From a virus: a DNA stretch of 29,397 nt. Below the pieces are notes generated by a model. It worked only from the letters and a program-made list of their open reading frames with translations. It did no database searches and had not been told where the DNA came from. The position numbers were made by a program, and so were the translations under genes. Where the stretch lies: positions 1 to 29,397 of the IMG/VR virus record IMGVR_UViG_3300017963_000623. One strand, 5' to 3'. Below are positions 7,377-14,881 of the stretch, piece by piece; position 1 is the first letter of the stretch, and each line of letters starts with the position of its first letter.

Positions 7377-8933
7377 ATGACAATTCGAAGACAAAACATA
7401 GGGCAATTCAACCGGCTGGGTGTACAACAAGCGTTGGATCGTTTGAGCACCTCGGTAGCAGATAACACCGAAATCATCGAGTACGCCGACGAAGCTGAAC
7501 GCAACAGTGCTGTGTTGTCTCCGGACATGATCGGAAGTCTAGCGCACCAACTAGACAACGGCACATTCTGGCTGTTGCGCAACAATTCTCCTGTGGAATG
7601 GGTACCTCTTGGCAACAACGTGTTTCCTGTGAAGGGCACTGGTGATGACCAGATGGTCTACGTCCGGACCACCGGGGATGACACCACAGGCGACGGACGC
7701 ACCATCGCCACCGCCTACCGCACTGTTCGGCGCGCTCTTCAAGACCTCCCCCTTCTGATTTGGGGGGTCCGGTACGTGATCGATTGTACCGATATAGGTC
7801 AGGAACTCCATGCCGACCCTACCGAATTGCCCATGGTGATCTCACCCGACCCACAATTTTTTGATCCGTCCCCAGCAGTCCCAGGTTTTTTGATTCGTGC
7901 ACCTGTCACTCTTCAGGCAACGCCGACACTTGTGGACACAATCGATGTAGGAGAGCTTACGGGGCAGACACAAGAAGCGTTGACGGGGCTGCGCACTCTG
8001 CAAACCAGCAAAAACTACGCCTTGGATGAGCAAAAAGGAAGGATTGTTCGGGATGCCAACGGGGTGCTGGGAGTCATAGCATCCAACACCGCAGGCCCCA
8101 ACAGCGACATCGAGGTTACGCAGGACGGTGCATTCACCGCGCCGGTAGAAATTCTAGCGCCTTCAGCTGAGATCAGAAATTCCGATGTTGGTGGAAGCAA
8201 TGCGTTTGAATTGCGCAACTCTGTTTGCCGGGTGCAGTTCAACGGAATCAAGTTTTCCACTGCGAACCCATCATCTTTTCGCTATGGATTACTAATGGAC
8301 AACCCGCTCTACACCGTTGGATGTACCATGTGCCAACTGGACGGAGTCAGCGGATTTATTGGATCATCTCAACCATCATTTTCAACATGCCAAGTAACAA
8401 AGCGATTTGGCTTCACAGGGCTTGCAGGGAGCCTATTCAATTGCTTGATCAATGATACTACCATATCGCTTCGAAATGGCGGAGTATCCACCGATGTGAA
8501 TTTCTGGTTCGAGAACATAATAGACGGTTGTTCTACAGTGGGCGGAAGCACTGGGATCGAAGAAACCAATCGGGTTGCTATTTCTATGGATAAAATCATC
8601 GTGCGTAACGGCACCGCCGATGGCATCTTCGTGGGCCCACTGACAAGCATGCGCCTGCGAAGAACCCGCTGTGACAACAATGCGGGAGACGGTGTGGAGG
8701 TGCAAGGCGCCAACCGAATCACATTGCTCAACGTGTCCGGCACAGGGAATACAGGACTTGGGCTCAGAGTCACGGATGCCGCGCAAGCAAATCTGCAAGG
8801 GACTGTTGACATAACAGGAGTAGGTGGAGACTACAAGGTTGGAGGAAATGCTATAGGCACATGGGGTGCTTTCTCTGGAGACGAAAACGACCTCGGAGCA
8901 GGCACCTCACAGCTGTGCAGAATGTTTGTATGA
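7377..8933 (+). CDS. Tail-spike-like beta-helix protein
   Basis: A 518-residue protein. The N-terminal motif RLGVQQALDRL is at residues about 13-23, followed by a small strand-rich domain ending in PVEWVPLG. A beta-helix opening around residue 98 (VYVRTTGDDTTGDGRTIATAYRT) matches in style that of the 3485 protein. The rest is a long series of short strands with Asn/Cys turns (NSVCRVQFNGIKF, CQLDGVSGF, NRITLLNVSGTGNTGLGLRV), typical of right-handed parallel beta-helices. The probable role is binding or depolymerisation of cell-surface polysaccharide. The start lies 9 bases after the previous stop, following AAGGTG. No catalytic triad can be named from sequence alone. Confidence 0.82.
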   Translation: MTIRRQNIGQFNRLGVQQALDRLSTSVADNTEIIEYADEAERNSAVLSPDMIGSLAHQLDNGTFWLLRNNSPVEWVPLGNNVFPVKGTGDDQMVYVRTTGDDTTGDGRTIATAYRTVRRALQDLPLLIWGVRYVIDCTDIGQELHADPTELPMVISPDPQFFDPSPAVPGFLIRAPVTLQATPTLVDTIDVGELTGQTQEALTGLRTLQTSKNYALDEQKGRIVRDANGVLGVIASNTAGPNSDIEVTQDGAFTAPVEILAPSAEIRNSDVGGSNAFELRNSVCRVQFNGIKFSTANPSSFRYGLLMDNPLYTVGCTMCQLDGVSGFIGSSQPSFSTCQVTKRFGFTGLAGSLFNCLINDTTISLRNGGVSTDVNFWFENIIDGCSTVGGSTGIEETNRVAISMDKIIVRNGTADGIFVGPLTSMRLRRTRCDNNAGDGVEVQGANRITLLNVSGTGNTGLGLRVTDAAQANLQGTVDITGVGGDYKVGGNAIGTWGAFSGDENDLGAGTSQLCRMFV

Positions 8934-8951
8934 TCCCGATGTGAGGCGGCT

Positions 8952-10205
8952 ATGCAATTTGGGTCAATTGGAGGCATCAAAAGGTACCTAAACAACCTTG
9001 GATTCTCTCCGGGGGGTGACCTAGCTGGAACAGCCACAGAACAGATCGTAGCGGGCCTTCAAGGCCACCCGCTTGCACCTGACATTCCCATGCCAGGCGA
9101 CGCGATCATGTGGAATGGTAGTACCTATGCGCCTTCTACCATTCCGCACGAGCCTTCCATTTACAACGTAAAAACCTATGGTGCAAAGGGTGATGGAGTA
9201 TCTAACGACTCACCAGCCATCCAAACAGCGATGGATACTCTCACAGCAAATTGGAGAACAGGTACGTCTTGGGCCAGGCTATACTTCCCACCGGGGGTAT
9301 ACAGGCTTTATGAGCCCGTAGAATTCAACGGAGACACCTACGCATTTTTGAAGCTTGAAATAGTAGGCAGCGGTAAGAGTAACACAATCCTCCATCAAAA
9401 ATACTATTCAACCAAAGATTTACTACACTTCAACAATGTAGGGACTGCCTACATCGCATGCCTAACAATTAGAGATCTACAATTTGGTCCCTGTGTGCAA
9501 GCTCTAAAAATCGATAACTTTACTTATTCTAACGTGATTGATTGTTCTTTCAAATCAAATGGATGGGACAAGGCGCACAACTCGGTGATGCTCACCGGAA
9601 ACACATCAGGAGTATTCTTCAAAGGATGTTGGTGGTACCACCAAAGAGGAAACAATCTGCGTGTTGAAAACGGCGGCGTTACCATGGCGGAGTGCCTATT
9701 TGGGGAAGACTCGGGAGCAATTTGGGTAAGGGGAGGAGTGAATTTTATCGGGTGTGCATGGGGGGGCCGCAACTATGACAGGATAAACTCCACTGGCTAC
9801 ATGAACATGGGGAGAGCATCCGTGATTGTCGAAGGGGGATCTAACATGCTCTGCATGGGGTGCACACTGGGCACAATAAAAGACGTGTTCTGCACCGCAG
9901 ACATGCCGAGCGCACTAAATATAATTGGTTGCTCTGCAGCTCTTTATGGGGGGACACTAATCAAAACACGTAGGATATTTGGGAATCATTCGGTGTGCCT
10001 TGCGAACAACCATTACATTTGGGCACGCGAAGGAGAATGTGCGCTGTGGACAACAGCAGACGGCTACCCTATCAACAACAGCCATTGTGTTGGCAACACC
10101 CTCCGAGTAAGCGACAGTGATAACGCTTCTATGACAGTTGATGATTCCTTGCTGGACCCAGCAAATCGCAATGTTGTTGAAAACAATATCATAAGGAGCC
10201 TATGA
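8952..10205 (+). CDS. Pectate-lyase-3-like tail spike
   Basis: A 417-residue protein. After a short N-terminus comes one TVVG-type module (GGDLAGTATEQIVAGLQG, then MWNGSTYAP). Around residue 75 begins the classic phage spike signature NVKTYGAKGDGVSNDSPAIQ, then LYFPPGVYRL, which is the entry to the Pectate_lyase_3/GH28-like beta-helix found in many tail spikes and depolymerases. Strand repeats continue to the end, DDSLLDPANRNVV. The C-terminal half is paralogous to the partial gene at 1-675. The likely function is a polysaccharide lyase or hydrolase, or a binding spike. Its stop overlaps the ATGATG start of the next gene, so the two are probably translationally coupled. Confidence 0.87.
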   Translation: MQFGSIGGIKRYLNNLGFSPGGDLAGTATEQIVAGLQGHPLAPDIPMPGDAIMWNGSTYAPSTIPHEPSIYNVKTYGAKGDGVSNDSPAIQTAMDTLTANWRTGTSWARLYFPPGVYRLYEPVEFNGDTYAFLKLEIVGSGKSNTILHQKYYSTKDLLHFNNVGTAYIACLTIRDLQFGPCVQALKIDNFTYSNVIDCSFKSNGWDKAHNSVMLTGNTSGVFFKGCWWYHQRGNNLRVENGGVTMAECLFGEDSGAIWVRGGVNFIGCAWGGRNYDRINSTGYMNMGRASVIVEGGSNMLCMGCTLGTIKDVFCTADMPSALNIIGCSAALYGGTLIKTRRIFGNHSVCLANNHYIWAREGECALWTTADGYPINNSHCVGNTLRVSDSDNASMTVDDSLLDPANRNVVENNIIRSL

Positions 10206-10402
10206 TGGGTAGTGTCAACATAAAGCATGCGCTGGACATCCGAAGAAACTTGCAAGGGATAGCACCGCCTACATCCGGGGAGCACAAATTGGGAGACATC
10301 GTGTGGAACTCCCAACCGTCCCCAGGAGGCTACGCGGGTTGGATCTGCGTTGTTGCAGGCACACCTGGGACATGGAAAGGTTTTGGTCTTATAGCCTTAT
10401 AG
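10202..10402 (+). CDS. Small fibre-module protein
   Basis: A 66-residue protein (65 if the second ATG, at 10205, is used). AAGGAG at 10193-10198 is better spaced for the second ATG. The N-terminus SVNIKHALDIRRNL resembles the cluster's attachment motif. The rest (GDIVWNSQPSPGGYAGWICV, then AGTPGTWKGFG) is a well-known compact module found at the end of many phage fibre and spike proteins. Here it stands alone, linked by overlap to the preceding spike, so it may cap or chaperone that spike or act as a detachable adaptor. Confidence 0.75.
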   Translation: MMGSVNIKHALDIRRNLQGIAPPTSGEHKLGDIVWNSQPSPGGYAGWICVVAGTPGTWKGFGLIAL

Positions 10403-10414
10403 ATTTTGCCGAAC

Positions 10415-10449
10415 GGATGCCTTCGCATCCAAACAGCATCCTTTGATGC
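10415..10449 (+). promoter_or_regulatory. Two adjacent hairpins upstream of a jelly-roll gene
   Basis: GGATGC at 10415-10420 pairs with GCATCC at 10425-10430 around CTTC. GCATC at 10436-10440 pairs with GATGC at 10445-10449 around CTTT. The arms are mutually complementary, so alternative pairings are possible. The second hairpin ends just before the GGAGAG of the 10462 gene. No T-run follows, so a terminator is unlikely. A translational control element or processing site is plausible. Confidence 0.4.
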
Positions 10450-10461
10450 AGGAGAGAAACC

Positions 10462-10992
10462 ATGGCGATCAAACCATCATTAGCAAAAAACAGTCAACTG
10501 GCAATCCAGCAAGCTCTGCGTCTGGCAGGAGGTAGCGGGGTAGTTGCACCATCCGCCTATGGGGAGATTTACTGGAACACACCAGCCGTGCCATTTGCTC
10601 AAGCGGTCACACAAGCACCGCCCGGGCCCCCCGACCCATACCTCGCGTTCAACGCTGCTGGGCCATCCAACGGAGTCACCGTCAACCCAGTAGCAGGTAG
10701 TTTGACGGTCACAAATGGTGGGTTGTACCTCGTTGGGCTGAATTTCTCGCATTACAACAGTTTCAACACCGGCCTGGTTGTGGCTGAAATTCTTGCTACC
10801 GGAGTGCCAGTGCCCAATTTGGCGCAATTGCATCCCGTGATAGGTGTGGGCGAAAGCCAAAGCGGGCATTTGTCATTGTCTGGGTTACTAGAATGCGAAG
10901 CTGGAACAGTCATCACCGCGCAGGTTTACGGGATCAACTCAGGTAACAACTTGAGTATTGCTTTCTCCAACATGTGGGTAGCTTTGCAATAA
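10462..10992 (+). CDS. Jelly-roll appendage protein with N-terminal attachment motif
   Basis: A 176-residue protein. Residues about 9-20 carry the attachment motif (SQLAIQQALRL). A short GEIYWN element echoes the GDIVWN of the preceding small protein. The remaining 120 residues form a compact strand-rich domain (GSLTVTNGGLYLVGLNF, then VITAQVYGINSG) resembling C1q/TNF-like jelly rolls. GGAGAG lies just upstream of the start. It is a minimal attachment-plus-effector appendage and probably binds a receptor as a trimer. No enzymatic residues are seen. Confidence 0.77.
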   Translation: MAIKPSLAKNSQLAIQQALRLAGGSGVVAPSAYGEIYWNTPAVPFAQAVTQAPPGPPDPYLAFNAAGPSNGVTVNPVAGSLTVTNGGLYLVGLNFSHYNSFNTGLVVAEILATGVPVPNLAQLHPVIGVGESQSGHLSLSGLLECEAGTVITAQVYGINSGNNLSIAFSNMWVALQ

Positions 10993-11029
10993 ACTGGTGC
11001 TACTAATCCATAAAGAAAGATTCTAAGCT

Positions 11030-12391
11030 ATGCCATTCAATCCAGTACCACTCCTTTCATCCGACTTGTCGCTGCGACAAAGTTGGTACAAGCTACAAAA
11101 GCAAATAGATGCAGCGATCGCTGCTTTGGACACGGGCTCCGGCCTCGGTGCTACACTCTACGTGTCACCTGTAGGCGACGACGCCACCGCCCAAAGAGGC
11201 TCCATAGTGCTCAAATACCAGACCTTACAAGCAGCCGTAGACGCCGCCCAGACCGGCGATGCGATTGTTGTAGGGCCAGGTACATACACAGAAGACATCG
11301 TTTTGCGAGACGATGTAGACAACATAAGCATAATCGGCGCTGGGCCGTCCAGCACGATTTTGCAGAATGCTACCGCTGCCCCTACCGTCCAATGGACCGG
11401 AGCTACAGGAATACAACGCCTACAAATCGCCAATCTACAAATCGTAAACACCGGTGCAGACGCTTGCTTACTACTAGACGGAACCGCTGTAACCGACTTG
11501 TTCGAAGGAGGTCTGTGCCTGCTACAAGATGTGATCTTTCTGGGCGCTGGGTTATGCCTAGACGCCATCCGGGCGACCTCGATCACGCTCACAGATTGTG
11601 CTGCAAATGACCTTATACGCGCATCCAACGTGAGCAACCTCAACCTTATAACGTGCAGCGTGGAAGAGCTCACCCTAGACTATGATGCAGCACAGCCAGA
11701 ACCCAACATAGGGCTAGCTCCCTGCCGGCTCAATAGTTGCCGCCTAGCCGGACCTATGAACGTAAACAACCTTTGCCAAGTCGAAGCAACCGACACTGTA
11801 TGTCGAGATATACTCACCAATTTGGTCGACGAGGCCACACCGCGCAACGGTTACGTGCTGTGCAAAAACAGCTACATCTACGGAAATATTGGGGTCAACT
11901 TCGACTGGCAAAACGTTGCTGCAGATACCGTTGCGGCTGATTTTGATGGTAGTCATACTTACGGGGCATTTCTTGCTGATGGTACGGCCTCAATAAACCG
12001 AGGCGTGGTCTCCCTACGCAGCGGCGTGCTTGGAGACGCACCAGGAAACACCATAATTGGAGCAAACAACGTACTGATCGATATCACCGGGAGTACGTTC
12101 AACCAGTCTTTGCTTGGGGGTGCCGCGGCCGTTGCCAGAGATCGACATATCCTTCCGGTTGGCACCATCCAACCTTTCACGGGGGCGCCAGGCCCCACCC
12201 AACCTTTCACACCGCCATTTCCAACCACAAATTACATTGTGACTGTCGAACCCTCCCCCGCAGCTCCCGATGTGACTTGGATGGTCTTTGCCAAGACTAC
12301 ATTTGATGTGGACTTGCAAGGCTTTGCTGTGGGTGCACCACTACCGGGCCCCACACCAGCAGGCATTATGCTTCTCTATCAAAACACGTAA
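11030..12391 (+). CDS. Beta-helix appendage protein (DUF1565/pectinesterase-like)
   Basis: A 453-residue protein. The N-terminus SDLSLRQSWYKLQKQI is amphipathic and may be a diverged attachment helix. From residue 43, LYVSPVGDDA, YQTLQAAVDAAQTGDAIVVGPGTYTE and ISIIGAGPSSTIL follow the opening pattern of DUF1565/pectin-lyase-like beta-helices. Strand repeats run to about residue 370. After a Pro-rich hinge (TGAPGPTQPFTPPF) a terminal small beta-sandwich follows. The likely role is surface polymer recognition. It is the last gene of the appendage cluster, and only 6 bases separate its stop from the holin-like gene. The Shine-Dalgarno site is weak (AAAGAAAG). Confidence 0.82.
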   Translation: MPFNPVPLLSSDLSLRQSWYKLQKQIDAAIAALDTGSGLGATLYVSPVGDDATAQRGSIVLKYQTLQAAVDAAQTGDAIVVGPGTYTEDIVLRDDVDNISIIGAGPSSTILQNATAAPTVQWTGATGIQRLQIANLQIVNTGADACLLLDGTAVTDLFEGGLCLLQDVIFLGAGLCLDAIRATSITLTDCAANDLIRASNVSNLNLITCSVEELTLDYDAAQPEPNIGLAPCRLNSCRLAGPMNVNNLCQVEATDTVCRDILTNLVDEATPRNGYVLCKNSYIYGNIGVNFDWQNVAADTVAADFDGSHTYGAFLADGTASINRGVVSLRSGVLGDAPGNTIIGANNVLIDITGSTFNQSLLGGAAAVARDRHILPVGTIQPFTGAPGPTQPFTPPFPTTNYIVTVEPSPAAPDVTWMVFAKTTFDVDLQGFAVGAPLPGPTPAGIMLLYQNT

Positions 12392-12397
12392 AAAGCC

Positions 12398-12745
12398 ATG
12401 AATGAATTGGGGGTCCCTTGGGAAACTGTCGCAATCGTAGTGGCCTTGGTAGCAGGTATCAAAAGGCACGCGCCAAGCGTAAAGGGCTGGAAAACCATTG
12501 TGTTAGCAGCGGTCGCATCCATTCTTTTGTGCTACGATTACGCCATACCAAAATGGCTTCTCCCGATTCAGACCGGCCTAAAGGTCCTAGCGATGGCGAT
12601 CGGGGGGCACGCGTACCTGCGCCGCATGACCGGCCGCGTGTTCCCCGACCGTCCATCTACGTCCAAATCCCAAATCCAAGAAACCCCTCCAAAATCTTCC
12701 GAAAGAGAAACACCCAATCCCAACGACACGCCAGAAACCACGTAG
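12398..12745 (+). CDS. Holin-like small membrane protein
   Basis: A 115-residue protein with two or three hydrophobic segments (residues about 9-21, 32-49 and a weaker one at 53-71), followed by a hydrophilic Pro/Ser/Thr/Glu-rich tail from residue 80. Small size, multiple membrane spans, a charged C-terminus and position ahead of cell-wall hydrolases fit a phage holin, which would form pores in the inner membrane to release lytic enzymes. No specific holin family was recognised, so this remains a contextual call. There is no good Shine-Dalgarno site, and translation may be coupled to the gene ending 6 bases earlier. Confidence 0.62.
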   Translation: MNELGVPWETVAIVVALVAGIKRHAPSVKGWKTIVLAAVASILLCYDYAIPKWLLPIQTGLKVLAMAIGGHAYLRRMTGRVFPDRPSTSKSQIQETPPKSSERETPNPNDTPETT

Positions 12746-12753
12746 GTTTGATC

Positions 12754-13365
12754 ATGCCCGAAAAAACCGACACTGAGCGCATTGTTGCAATCCAAAAGAA
12801 AATGGACTACCAACAAAAGCAGCTGAACCAACTCGAACAAGATCAAGGAGGCACACTGGCAGCAATCGCCAACGCCGAGCTCGAGGTTCAGCAGCTCAGG
12901 GTAGATTTTCTCGCACTTGCCGATCGTGTGGGATTACCTCCACAGGGCAATAGCAAGGGCAGTGGGATTGCCGGCGACCTTGCACTGCTCCAAGCTTCAG
13001 CTGTGAGCACCCAAAAAGAATTACACGCCCTCACCGAACGTGTCGGTGAAGCACCCTCCGAGCGGTCCAGCGGCACCGGTATGTCTCGAGCAATCCATCG
13101 CCTGGAAGCTACCATCGGGGTGGCCCCCAACGAGGCCACAGGACATGAAGGATCCGGCATCGCAAAAACAGTGGTGGAGCTTTACCGGCTGGCTAAGGAA
13201 TCGCAAGAAATGCAGGCCAAGGAAGCCGCCAAACCCCTGGAGTTTGAGCGCAAGATTCGAACCGTGGCGGCTATTCTATCCGTAATCGTGTTCGTCGGGA
13301 CGATATCAGCCGCCATAGGTGCAGCTCTTGTGTGGTACCTCAAGCATTCACTAGGTGCAACATGA
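12754..13365 (+). CDS. Coiled-coil protein with C-terminal membrane anchor
   Basis: A 203-residue protein starting at the ATG at 12754. A longer in-frame start overlaps the holin-like gene completely and is unlikely. Residues 1-60 and roughly 90-165 are heptad-rich helices with many Gln, Leu and Glu. A hydrophobic segment at about 172-195 (AAILSVIVFVGTISAAIGAALVW) is followed by a short basic tail. A long coiled coil plus one C-terminal span resembles XhlA-like or accessory lysis proteins, and may pair with the preceding holin-like protein. The stop overlaps the next start as ATGA. Function unproven. Confidence 0.7.
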   Translation: MPEKTDTERIVAIQKKMDYQQKQLNQLEQDQGGTLAAIANAELEVQQLRVDFLALADRVGLPPQGNSKGSGIAGDLALLQASAVSTQKELHALTERVGEAPSERSSGTGMSRAIHRLEATIGVAPNEATGHEGSGIAKTVVELYRLAKESQEMQAKEAAKPLEFERKIRTVAAILSVIVFVGTISAAIGAALVWYLKHSLGAT

Positions 13366-14113
13366 CACGATACCTCGAACCAGAATACAACCCTGAGCTA
13401 TCAATAGAGCAACACGACCGAGTTTTTCAATATCTCGGTCCAGACTCTTACGCAATCAAGGTTTCCAAATACGACCAAGACACGAGCAAGACACGAGCAA
13501 CCTATCCTTCAGTGTGGGGAAGACACACAACTTCGACATGATAGGCATCATCGATGAGTACTTCAGAGGTGCCCCGGTCAAGGTTAGCTATGCGCCCAAA
13601 AGTGCACTATGTAGAAAAACGCATGCTTCTATAAAAAAATTTGGCAACGCAGATGATTTTATAGACGTTGTTGTTACGCCTGACGCGCATAGCCATTGGC
13701 AAGAATCCCAGCTGAATTATAGCTTGCTTTACATTTTCTACATCTTGCTGGAAAACGCAACTGCTTGGATGAGGGAGCACAAGGAAAGGCCAGTAAACAC
13801 GCAAATCCTGCTGCCTAACGTGCTAGATATAGACCCTCGACTAAAAGCTCTTGGTTTATACTTAGACAGCGCAAGCTATCTTTTAGGTAGTCCCTGGCTA
13901 GGGGCACCGCACCCGTACACTGTGGTTACAATCGACGGGCTTGTAGACCTCATCAAGCAATATACCAAAAAAGCTGAAAAATCCGACGCTCAAAGCAAAC
14001 AAGCGCTTACAATGTACGTGTGCGCCACCAAAGAAGACGAGGTGTTCGAACCTCCTTTGGTGGGCCAAAACATCCTAGAAACGTTTGACGGCTTGTATGG
14101 ATTTACAAAATGA
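13362..14113 (+). pseudogene. Hypothetical gene interrupted by an 11-bp tandem duplication (frameshift)
   Basis: Translation from the ATG at 13362 (overlapping the previous stop as ATGA) runs 59 codons to a TGA at 13539-13541. A second frame continues to 14113 and overlaps the next start as ATGA. Removing one copy of the 11-bp duplication at 13477-13498 joins the two frames exactly into a 246-residue protein, reading through TSNLSFSVGKTHNF at the junction. The intact protein has no signal peptide or clear motif. It has a hydrophobic patch (LNYSLLYIFYILLENATAW) near residue 125. No family was recognised. It may be a true null allele, a phase-variable gene, or an assembly error. Confidence 0.75.
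13477..13498 (+). repeat. 11-bp perfect tandem duplication causing frameshift
   Basis: AAGACACGAGC occurs twice head to tail, at 13477-13487 and 13488-13498. Because 11 is not a multiple of three, it shifts the reading frame of the surrounding gene. Both outer gene ends retain tight ATGA coupling with their neighbours. Confidence 0.95.
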
Positions 14114-14559
14114 ACCTAAACCAACACTACCAACGCATCTTCCCCTATGCAATTGCATGCGCTCTAGCCGGTTGGGCCATAGGCATTCTTGGGTCATGCC
14201 TGACCGGCTGCTCATGTCGGGATACCATCCCCCACGTCGTCCAGGCGCAGTCTTTGGTGGATGACGCACAAGCCGCGCTGGACCAAGCACAGCTTGCTGT
14301 GCTCACCGCAAATCTCCCCCCAGAGACGGCAGAGAGGGCACGTCAGGCCATCCGACAAGCCCATGATGGGTTGCGGGTTGCCTCCACTGCATTAGCCGCT
14401 TCAGTGGGCGCCTGCGAGGCGCAGCACGTCCCTGAGATCTTCCAAGTCTTCTTAGACGCCTGGAAAGTTATCCGTACAATCGTTCCGGTTATGGGTACAT
14501 GTCAGGAGCCATGCGTAGGCATAAAGGACCCTATTGTCTACACTTTAGCCCAAGAGTAA
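14110..14559 (+). CDS. Putative lipoprotein or membrane-anchored helical protein
   Basis: A 149-residue protein. The N-terminus has a hydrophobic stretch (residues about 11-32, AIACALAGWAIGILGSCLTGC) ending in LTGC, a plausible lipobox, so it may be exported and lipidated. The rest is Ala/Gln-rich helix (residues about 45-105). Six cysteines are present, some near the C-terminus (CQEPC). Position among membrane and cell-wall genes suggests an envelope role such as a spanin-like or o-spanin-type lipoprotein, but it is longer than Rz1 proteins and not Pro-rich, so the spanin idea is weak. The start overlaps the preceding stop. Confidence 0.68.
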   Translation: MNLNQHYQRIFPYAIACALAGWAIGILGSCLTGCSCRDTIPHVVQAQSLVDDAQAALDQAQLAVLTANLPPETAERARQAIRQAHDGLRVASTALAASVGACEAQHVPEIFQVFLDAWKVIRTIVPVMGTCQEPCVGIKDPIVYTLAQE

Positions 14560-14562
14560 ACC

Positions 14563-14874
14563 ATGCTATACGACGCGACCACAGTAAATCTACAAAATCT
14601 CATATCTGGACACAAGGACGCGGTGATCTACTTTTCTGCTTCCTGGTGTACCCCCTGCAAACATTTTGGGCCTGTGGTTGAGAAGGTGGCAAGAAAAATG
14701 CCACATTTGCCGTTCTTCAAGGTAAATATCGAAGATGCGCCGATGGCCAATGAGCTCGGCGTCAAAGCAGTGCCCACAATCGTTGTGATCCGAAAAGCGT
14801 CGGTGGTTTTTCAGAAAGCCGGCGTTCTCACAGAAGATGCATTAGTTAGCGCAATCAACATCACATCGCGATAG
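14563..14874 (+). CDS. Thioredoxin
   Basis: A 103-residue protein of normal thioredoxin length. The redox motif WCTPC is at residues 28-32 (Cys29 and Cys32), and a cis-proline motif KAVPT is near residue 71. The core strand DAVIYFSASW precedes the active site as in the family. The protein would reduce disulfides in the cytosol, since no signal peptide is seen. It lies 3 bases after the lipoprotein gene and ahead of a cysteine protease, and several neighbours are Cys-rich. A role in keeping them reduced or in redox folding is inferred. In some phages thioredoxin is instead a replication processivity factor, for which there is no evidence here. Confidence 0.93.
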   Translation: MLYDATTVNLQNLISGHKDAVIYFSASWCTPCKHFGPVVEKVARKMPHLPFFKVNIEDAPMANELGVKAVPTIVVIRKASVVFQKAGVLTEDALVSAINITSR

Positions 14875-14881
14875 GTACCCA

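Noticed and set aside
8369-8812. Minus-strand frame opposite the 7377 beta-helix gene
   Set aside because: It shadows the strand repeats of a convincing plus-strand protein.
11083-11610. Arg-rich plus-strand frame of 175 codons inside the 11030 gene
   Set aside because: The composition is typical of an out-of-frame read, and the overlapping frame has clear beta-helix motifs.
1-12391. Diversity-generating retroelement acting on the adhesin genes
   Set aside because: No reverse transcriptase, template repeat or adenine-biased variable region was found. Paralogues differ along their whole length.
13470-13541. Programmed ribosomal frameshift to join the two halves of the 13362 gene
   Set aside because: No slippery heptamer or downstream pseudoknot is seen, and the 11-bp duplication explains the frame change completely.
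14110-14559. Rz1-type spanin
   Set aside because: It has a lipobox, but it is too long, not Pro-rich, and has no embedded or adjacent Rz partner. Listed only as a lipoprotein.
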